A model generated the notes under the pieces. That model was not told the origin of the DNA, searched no databases, and saw nothing but the letters and a program-made list of their open reading frames with translations. A DNA stretch of 64,000 nucleotides, taken from assembly GCA_003576695.1 (NCBI GenBank), contig QOZQ01000003.1:463500-527499 (forward strand), read 5' to 3'. Numbering within the stretch: position 1 is the first letter of the stretch; each line of letters begins with the position of its first letter. The position numbers were made by a program, and so were the translations under genes. Shown piece by piece: positions 59,727-64,000 of this stretch. This DNA comes from Taklimakanibacter lacteus. GTDB lineage: Bacteria > Pseudomonadota > Alphaproteobacteria > Rhizobiales > Aestuariivirgaceae.

Positions 59727-60239
59727 TCAAGCCGCGTTCCGCTTCGGCAGTTTCCAGTTCGGGCGGACGAAATGGCAGGTATAGCCATTCGGATAGCGCT
59801 CCAGATAATCCTGGTGCATGGCTTCCGCCTCCCAGAAATCGCCGACAGGGGCGAGCTCGGTGACGACCTTGCCTGGCCACAGGCCCGATGCATTCACATC
59901 GGCGATCGTGTCTTCCGCCACTTTGCGCTGCTCCTCGGACGTGTAGAAGATTGCCGAGCGATAGCTGGCACCCATGTCATTGCCCTGCCGGTTCCATGTC
60001 GACGGGTCATGGATCTGGAAGAAGAATTCCAGAAGCGCGCGGAAGCTGATCTTGGCGGGATCGAAGATGATCTCGATCGCCTCGGCGTGGCTGCCGTGAT
60101 TGCGATAGGTGGCGTTCTTTACGTCACCTCCCGAATAGCCGACGCGCGTGGAGAGAACACCCGGATAGCGGCGCAGGAGATCCTGCATGCCCCAGAAGCA
60201 GCCGCCCGCCAGGATGGCACGTTCAGTCGTGGCACTCAT
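59727..60239 (-). CDS. msrA: Peptide-methionine (S)-S-oxide reductase MsrA
   Basis: Repairs oxidised methionine (S-sulfoxide) in proteins with thioredoxin as reductant (170 aa). Catalytic motif GCFWG at 13-17 (C14), plus [29 protein letters not shown] and [27 protein letters not shown]. Cytoplasmic. It overlaps msrB by 4 bp on the same strand, giving a coupled MsrB-MsrA operon that deals with both diastereomers. Confidence 0.97.
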   Translation of the reverse strand: MSATTERAILAGGCFWGMQDLLRRYPGVLSTRVGYSGGDVKNATYRNHGSHAEAIEIIFDPAKISFRALLEFFFQIHDPSTWNRQGNDMGASYRSAIFYTSEEQRKVAEDTIADVNASGLWPGKVVTELAPVGDFWEAEAMHQDYLERYPNGYTCHFVRPNWKLPKRNAA

Positions 60240-60694
60240 GCGCGGGCTCCTTCCTTTGAAAACAGCTTGGCATAGTCGCCATAGCCCTCGGCTTCCAGCT
60301 CATCCACCCGGATGAAGCGCAGCGCCGCCGAGTTTATGCAGTAGCGCAGGCCTCCGGCGTCGCGCGGGCCATCGGGAAAGACATGGCCCAGATGGCTGTC
60401 GCCATGCGCCGAGCGAACCTCGGTCCTGATCATGCCGTGGCTCAGGTCCCGGTTCTCGACCACATTGCCGGCATCGACCGGCGTCGTAAAGCTCGGCCAG
60501 CCGCAGCCGCTGTCGAACTTGTCGAGCGAGGTGAAGAGCGGCTCGCCAGAGACGATATCCACATAGAGGCCGGGCTCCTTGTGATCCCAGAATTCATTGG
60601 CGAAGGGGCGTTCGGTGCCGCTGTTCTGGGTGACCCGAAACTGCTCGGGCGTCAGGCTGGAAAGGGCTTCCTTGGTCTTCTTATAGGTTTTCAA
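60236..60694 (-). CDS. msrB: Peptide-methionine (R)-S-oxide reductase MsrB
   Basis: Reduces methionine R-sulfoxide (152 aa). Catalytic Cys C119 in [12 protein letters not shown] and the other conserved segments [11 protein letters not shown] (C64), [25 protein letters not shown]. The two CxxC zinc pairs of zinc-type MsrB are absent. Starts at TTG 60694, set by GGAGGACAATC directly upstream and by the family N-terminus. Stop overlaps msrA (ATGA). Confidence 0.93.
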   Translation of the reverse strand: MKTYKKTKEALSSLTPEQFRVTQNSGTERPFANEFWDHKEPGLYVDIVSGEPLFTSLDKFDSGCGWPSFTTPVDAGNVVENRDLSHGMIRTEVRSAHGDSHLGHVFPDGPRDAGGLRYCINSAALRFIRVDELEAEGYGDYAKLFSKEGARA

Positions 60695-60881
60695 GATTGT
60701 CCTCCATGTCCGAAGTTCGGGCCTTAATATGGGGTTCGACGGCTCTTTCGTCGATCCCCGGCACTTCGTTACAGCATATGCACCATGCGCGCCCTGCCGG
60801 CCAGAAAGCGGCTTTACCATGGACCAGATGTGCAAAATCAACAGGTTGCCCAAGGCAGCCGAGCGGGATAGGTTCCCCGCT

Positions 60882-61700
60882 ATGTCACTGCATAGCGACC
60901 AGAAACGCCTCACCGCGCCCGACATCACCGCCCGCAAGGGCAGGGAGCCGATCGTCGCGCTCACCTCCTATCATGCCCATACCGCGGCCATCGCCGATAA
61001 ATACTGCGACTTCCTGCTGGTTGGCGACACGCTGGGCATGGTGATGCACGGCTTTGAATCGACCCTGCCGGTGCCTCTCGAGCTGATGATCATGCATGGC
61101 CGCGCCGTGATGCGGGGCGCCAAGCGGGCGCTCGTCGTCGTTGACATGCCCTTCGGATCCTATGAGGAGAGCCCGGCGCAGGCCTTCCAGAACGCGGCGC
61201 GCATCATCAAGGAAACCCAATGCGGCGGCATCAAGCTCGAAGGGGGCCGGCGCATGGGCGAAACCATCCGCTTCCTCACCGAGCGCGGCATTCCGGTGAT
61301 GGCGCATATCGGGCTGACACCGCAATCGATCAATGTGCTGGGCGGCTTCAAGACGCAAGGTCGCAAGCGTGACCAGTGGGCCGAGATCGAGGAGGATGCG
61401 CGGGTGGTGGCCGAAGCCGGCGCCTTCGCCGTCGTCCTCGAGGCGCTGGTCGAGCCCTTGGCGGCGAAGCTCACCAAGGCCATACCGATCCCGACCATCG
61501 GCATTGGCGCCTCGGCCCAATGCGACGGTCAAATCCTCGTGATGGAAGACATGCTGGGCCTGTCGCCGCGCGTTCCGAAGTTCGTGCGCGAATTCGGTGA
61601 AGTCGGCAAGGCCATTGAAAAGGCGATCAGCTCCTATGCGACGGAAGTCCGTGCACGGAGCTTCCCGGCGCCGGCGAATACCTACGAGATCAAGGACTGA
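60882..61700 (+). CDS. panB: 3-methyl-2-oxobutanoate hydroxymethyltransferase PanB
   Basis: First committed step of pantothenate synthesis: transfers a hydroxymethyl group from methylene-tetrahydrofolate to 2-oxoisovalerate (272 aa). Diagnostic segments are [77 protein letters not shown] and [27 protein letters not shown] at 60882 gives the usual length. panC does not follow; the pathway partner must be elsewhere. Confidence 0.96.
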   Translation: MSLHSDQKRLTAPDITARKGREPIVALTSYHAHTAAIADKYCDFLLVGDTLGMVMHGFESTLPVPLELMIMHGRAVMRGAKRALVVVDMPFGSYEESPAQAFQNAARIIKETQCGGIKLEGGRRMGETIRFLTERGIPVMAHIGLTPQSINVLGGFKTQGRKRDQWAEIEEDARVVAEAGAFAVVLEALVEPLAAKLTKAIPIPTIGIGASAQCDGQILVMEDMLGLSPRVPKFVREFGEVGKAIEKAISSYATEVRARSFPAPANTYEIKD

Positions 61701-61740
61701 ACCTGCTATAAGGAGTGCCGAATCGTAAAGGGGGAGATCG

Positions 61741-63105
61741 ATGATCCTCTCACGGCGCTCCTTTGTCGCAAGCGGTGCTGCCTTTGCCGCGCTCCCTGGT
61801 CGGCTTTTCGCCCAGACGGCGGAAGACGGCTTCACCGTCCTGACGATGCGTCCGGTTGCAGCGAAGCTCATGGAGGGCGACCGTCCGGCGGCGCGGCTCG
61901 AAAGCCTGTCCGGTGAATGGCCGCCCCCGGTGCTGCGCGCCCGCCAGGGTGAGGAACTCAAGCTGCGTTTCCTCAATGAGCTCGACAGGCCGGTCGCATT
62001 GCATTGGTACGGCATCCGCGGCCCCTCCGGCATGATGAGCATCAGCGTGGCGCCGGGCGTGGACAATGCCTTCGACTGCGTCTTCGCTGCCCCCGATGCC
62101 GGAACCTTCTGGCTGTCGCCGGTCGCCGATGTGTCGCGGCAACGCGAGATGGGACTCTATGCGATGGTGGTGGTCGAGGAAAAGGAGCCGTTCACCAGAC
62201 TCGCCGACACGACGCTGGTCTTCGACGACTGGCGGCTCACCGATGACGGCCAGATCGAGGCCGACACATTCGGCAACCTCGAAGACGCCATTGCGCAAGG
62301 ACGCCTCGGCAACTGGTTCACGGTCAATGGCAGCTACCGCCCGAAGATCGACATGCCCGCAGGGCTCGTGCGCCTGCGTGTCCTCAACGCCGCCAATGTC
62401 CGCACCATGTCCCTGCTGGTCAAGGGCGCCGATCCGCTGGTGATCGCCGAGGATGGCCAGCCGGTGCCACCCCGCCAGCTGGGTGCTTCGGGCCTTGTCC
62501 TGGCGCCGGGGCAGAGAAGCGATCTCCTGGTGGAGGAGGGCGAAGAAAGCATCACGCTTGCCGTCAACTTGTTCGAAGACATCATCGAAGCGGCCTATCT
62601 CGAGCGCAAAGGTCCCGCCGTCAAAACGGAACTTCCCGATAATTTCGCCCTGCCGCCCAATCCGGTTTCCGCCAGTCTCGACATGGCTGCGGCGAAGACC
62701 GTTCCCTTCCTTCTCGAAGGTGGCGAGAAGGGCGGCATGACGGGGGCGGTCTTCGATGGCGAGAGGCTCGACCTCAGGTCCCTTCTCGAAAGAGGCATGG
62801 CCTGGGCCATCAATGGGACGGCGGGCCTGGGAGCCGACCCCTGGGCCACCTTCGCGCGGGGCGAGACGGTGATCCTCGCGGTCGACAACCGGACCAAATT
62901 CGACCAGCCGCTCCATATCCATGGCCATGTCTGGCAGGTCATCGACGAGCAGCCGCAGCCTTTCCGCGACACGATGGTGATCCCGGCCGAAAAGCAGGTT
63001 AAGCTGGGCTTCGTGGCCGATAATCCCGGCAAATGGGGCATCCAGAGCACCATTGCGGAACGGGTCGATTCCGGCCTCATCACCTCCTTCGAGGTTACCG
63101 GCTGA
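61741..63105 (+). CDS. Multicopper-oxidase-fold protein lacking most copper ligands
   Basis: Tat-exported protein (454 aa; signal SRRSFVASGAAFAALPG) with three cupredoxin domains. Compared with laccase/CueO-type enzymes, the first copper motif reads HWYG (88-91) instead of HWHG and the second reads GTFWLSPVAD (121-130) with no His. The third, PLHIHGHVW (H392, H394, H396), is kept, and the fourth (about 432-446, WGIQSTIAERVDSGL) has lost the HCH and downstream His/Met. It is therefore unlikely to be an oxidase and is more comparable to the copper-free FtsP/SufI. A structural or chaperone-like periplasmic role is inferred. Confidence 0.85.
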   Translation: MILSRRSFVASGAAFAALPGRLFAQTAEDGFTVLTMRPVAAKLMEGDRPAARLESLSGEWPPPVLRARQGEELKLRFLNELDRPVALHWYGIRGPSGMMSISVAPGVDNAFDCVFAAPDAGTFWLSPVADVSRQREMGLYAMVVVEEKEPFTRLADTTLVFDDWRLTDDGQIEADTFGNLEDAIAQGRLGNWFTVNGSYRPKIDMPAGLVRLRVLNAANVRTMSLLVKGADPLVIAEDGQPVPPRQLGASGLVLAPGQRSDLLVEEGEESITLAVNLFEDIIEAAYLERKGPAVKTELPDNFALPPNPVSASLDMAAAKTVPFLLEGGEKGGMTGAVFDGERLDLRSLLERGMAWAINGTAGLGADPWATFARGETVILAVDNRTKFDQPLHIHGHVWQVIDEQPQPFRDTMVIPAEKQVKLGFVADNPGKWGIQSTIAERVDSGLITSFEVTG

Positions 63106-63106
63106 T

Positions 63107-63137
63107 CTCGCCGGGAATGCCGGCCAGGGCCGGCGAG
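63107..63137 (+). terminator. Terminator-like hairpin
   Basis: CTCGCCGG (63107-63114) pairs with CCGGCGAG (63130-63137); an alternative inner stem GCCGGCC/GGCCGGC (63119-63134) also exists. It directly follows the cupredoxin-protein stop codon. Confidence 0.55.
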
Positions 63138-63219
63138 GTCGATTTGCCTTGATTTGGCCGTTTGGCTAAATTAGCAGCTTCATCAAAGCCTTAAAGCCGT
63201 CATTCGGGAGCCCCCAAAA

Positions 63220-63879
63220 GTGAGCGATGAATCGCTGTTCAGAGAAGTGGACGAGGAAGTCCGCCAAGACCAGGCCAAGAAGCTCTGGGCTCAATATGGC
63301 AATTATTTCACGGCCTTGGCAGTGGCCATCGTGCTCGGCGTCGGGGGTTTCAAGGGCTGGCAGTATTGGCAGCTGAGCCAGTCTGAAACGGCCGCCCGCG
63401 TCTTCACCGAGGGGGTCAAGCTCCAGGGTGAGGGCAAGACGGCGGATGCCGATGCCGCCTTTGCCGCGATCGAGCACAAGGGCTACGCCAAGCTTGCGAG
63501 CCTGCGCCAGGCGGCGGCGCTCACGGCAGCCGGCAAGACCGATGAAGGTGTTGCCCTCTATGACGCCATCGCCAACGACCAGAACAACGAGCAATCGATC
63601 CGCGACCTGGCCAGGCTGCGGGCGGGCTATGCGCTCGTCGATAAGCTGGCCCCGGCCGAACTCATCACCAGGCTCGGCTCGTTCGACAACGAGCAGAGCC
63701 CCTGGCGCGGGCTTGCGCGCGAGATCTTCGCGCTGTCGGCCTACCGCACCGGCGACTACACCATGGCGAACCGCTATCTTAACGCAATCATTGCCGATCA
63801 AGGCGTAGCCTTGGAACTGCGCCAGCGCGCCCAGACGCTGCTGGAAGTGCTGACACCGCTCTTGAGCGCGAAAAAATAG
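63220..63879 (+). CDS. TPR-like single-span membrane protein (YfgM-like)
   Basis: Protein of 219 aa: a cytoplasmic N-tail (EVDEEVRQDQAKKLWAQYG), one transmembrane helix (about 29-45, FTALAVAIVLGVGGFKG) and a periplasmic helical-repeat region (TPR-like, about 55-215). This is the architecture of YfgM/DUF2659 proteins, which usually precede bamB and der and assist envelope protein folding. Start is GTG at 63220; the upstream AGC-rich spacer has only a weak Shine-Dalgarno. The expected bamB gene would be beyond the window edge. Confidence 0.82.
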   Translation: MSDESLFREVDEEVRQDQAKKLWAQYGNYFTALAVAIVLGVGGFKGWQYWQLSQSETAARVFTEGVKLQGEGKTADADAAFAAIEHKGYAKLASLRQAAALTAAGKTDEGVALYDAIANDQNNEQSIRDLARLRAGYALVDKLAPAELITRLGSFDNEQSPWRGLAREIFALSAYRTGDYTMANRYLNAIIADQGVALELRQRAQTLLEVLTPLLSAKK

Positions 63880-63882
63880 AGA

Positions 63883-64000
63883 ATGATCCCGAAAAGTTGC
63901 TCGACTTTTCGGATCAGATCATGCGGAAGGAAAAGCATGATCCCGAAAAGTTGCTCGACTTTTCGGATCAGATCATGCGGAAGGAAAAGCATGATCCCGA
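63883..64000. repeat. 54-bp tandem palindromic repeats (REP-like), continuing past window
   Basis: Units begin with ATGATCCCGAAAAG at 63883, 63937 and 63991, an exact 54-bp period with no mismatch in the two full copies. Each unit holds the inverted repeat CGAAAAGT...ACTTTTCG and a longer dyad ATGATC...GATCAT. Similar extragenic palindromes with AAAAGT/ACTTTT arms are common in Hyphomicrobiales genomes as I recall; function unknown. Confidence 0.85.

Noticed and set aside
63883..64000. CRISPR array
   Set aside because: The 54-bp units are contiguous and identical with no unique spacers, and no cas genes are present.

Overview
The window is high-GC (about 62-63 % by eye), densely coded bacterial DNA. 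Gene content points to an alphaproteobacterium of the Hyphomicrobiales (Rhizobiales): an alphaproteobacterial-type LexA box (GAAC-N7-GAAC), many LacI/MarR/GlxA/TetR/LysR-regulated catabolic units, several ABC importers, a YagT/S/R-type molybdenum hydroxylase, and a 54-bp palindromic repeat of a kind familiar from rhizobial intergenic DNA. No rRNA, tRNA, insertion sequence, prophage or CRISPR array was seen. The layout is ordinary chromosomal accessory metabolism in which nearly every catabolic unit sits beside its own divergent regulator.

Layout. 1-5.2 kb: RecQ helicase (cut by the window edge), an OpgC-type membrane acyltransferase, a small membrane methyltransferase, an SDR overlapping an ECF sigma factor, and an MmcQ/YjbR protein. 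5.2-11 kb: an unrecognised 311-aa protein, a beta-propeller protein, a helical-repeat/winged-helix regulator and a divergent SRPBCC - secreted protein - DUF899 - GFA operon. 11-18 kb: MDR oxidoreductase with a LysR regulator, FAD monooxygenase, a three-repeat ricin-type lectin, an MltB transglycosylase, and DoxX/MarR with two operator palindromes. 18.1-26.1 kb: SOS-box-controlled YedK, then a sugar-amine (Amadori-compound) catabolic locus: a decayed agmatinase, an ornithine cyclodeaminase-like enzyme, a polar amino-acid ABC importer, a LacI repressor, a PfkB kinase and a SIS-domain deglycase. These are tied together by three copies of one LacI-type palindrome.

26-33 kb: ArsR/SRPBCC pair, GlxA-type regulator with alpha/beta hydrolase (perfect 13-bp direct repeats, 21-bp period), VOC protein, Lrp regulator, diaminopropionate ammonia-lyase-like enzyme, M20 amidohydrolase. 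32.6-39.2 kb: TetR regulator divergent from a three-subunit molybdenum hydroxylase, then a bis-MGD oxidoreductase. 39-46 kb: AraC/VOC pair, a dimethylformamidase-large-subunit homologue, a PIN-domain toxin with partner, CutC, amidase, SDR. 46.6-50 kb: a family-1 sugar-type ABC importer (binding protein and two permeases, no ATPase). 50.8-54.8 kb: a Pnkp-Hen1 RNA repair operon. 54.8-64 kb: SDR, two methyltransferases, three tandem paralogous small secreted cysteine proteins, two NnrU proteins, MsrA/MsrB, PanB, a cupredoxin-fold 'multicopper oxidase' that has lost most copper ligands, a YfgM-like TPR membrane protein and the 54-bp tandem palindromic repeats at the edge.

The strongest leads are the LacI-controlled sugar-amine locus with its mapped operators, the Pnkp-Hen1 operon, the family of three tandem secreted proteins, the copper-ligand-poor cupredoxin protein, and a set of clean regulator/operator pairs (MarR, GlxA, TetR, ArsR, LexA).
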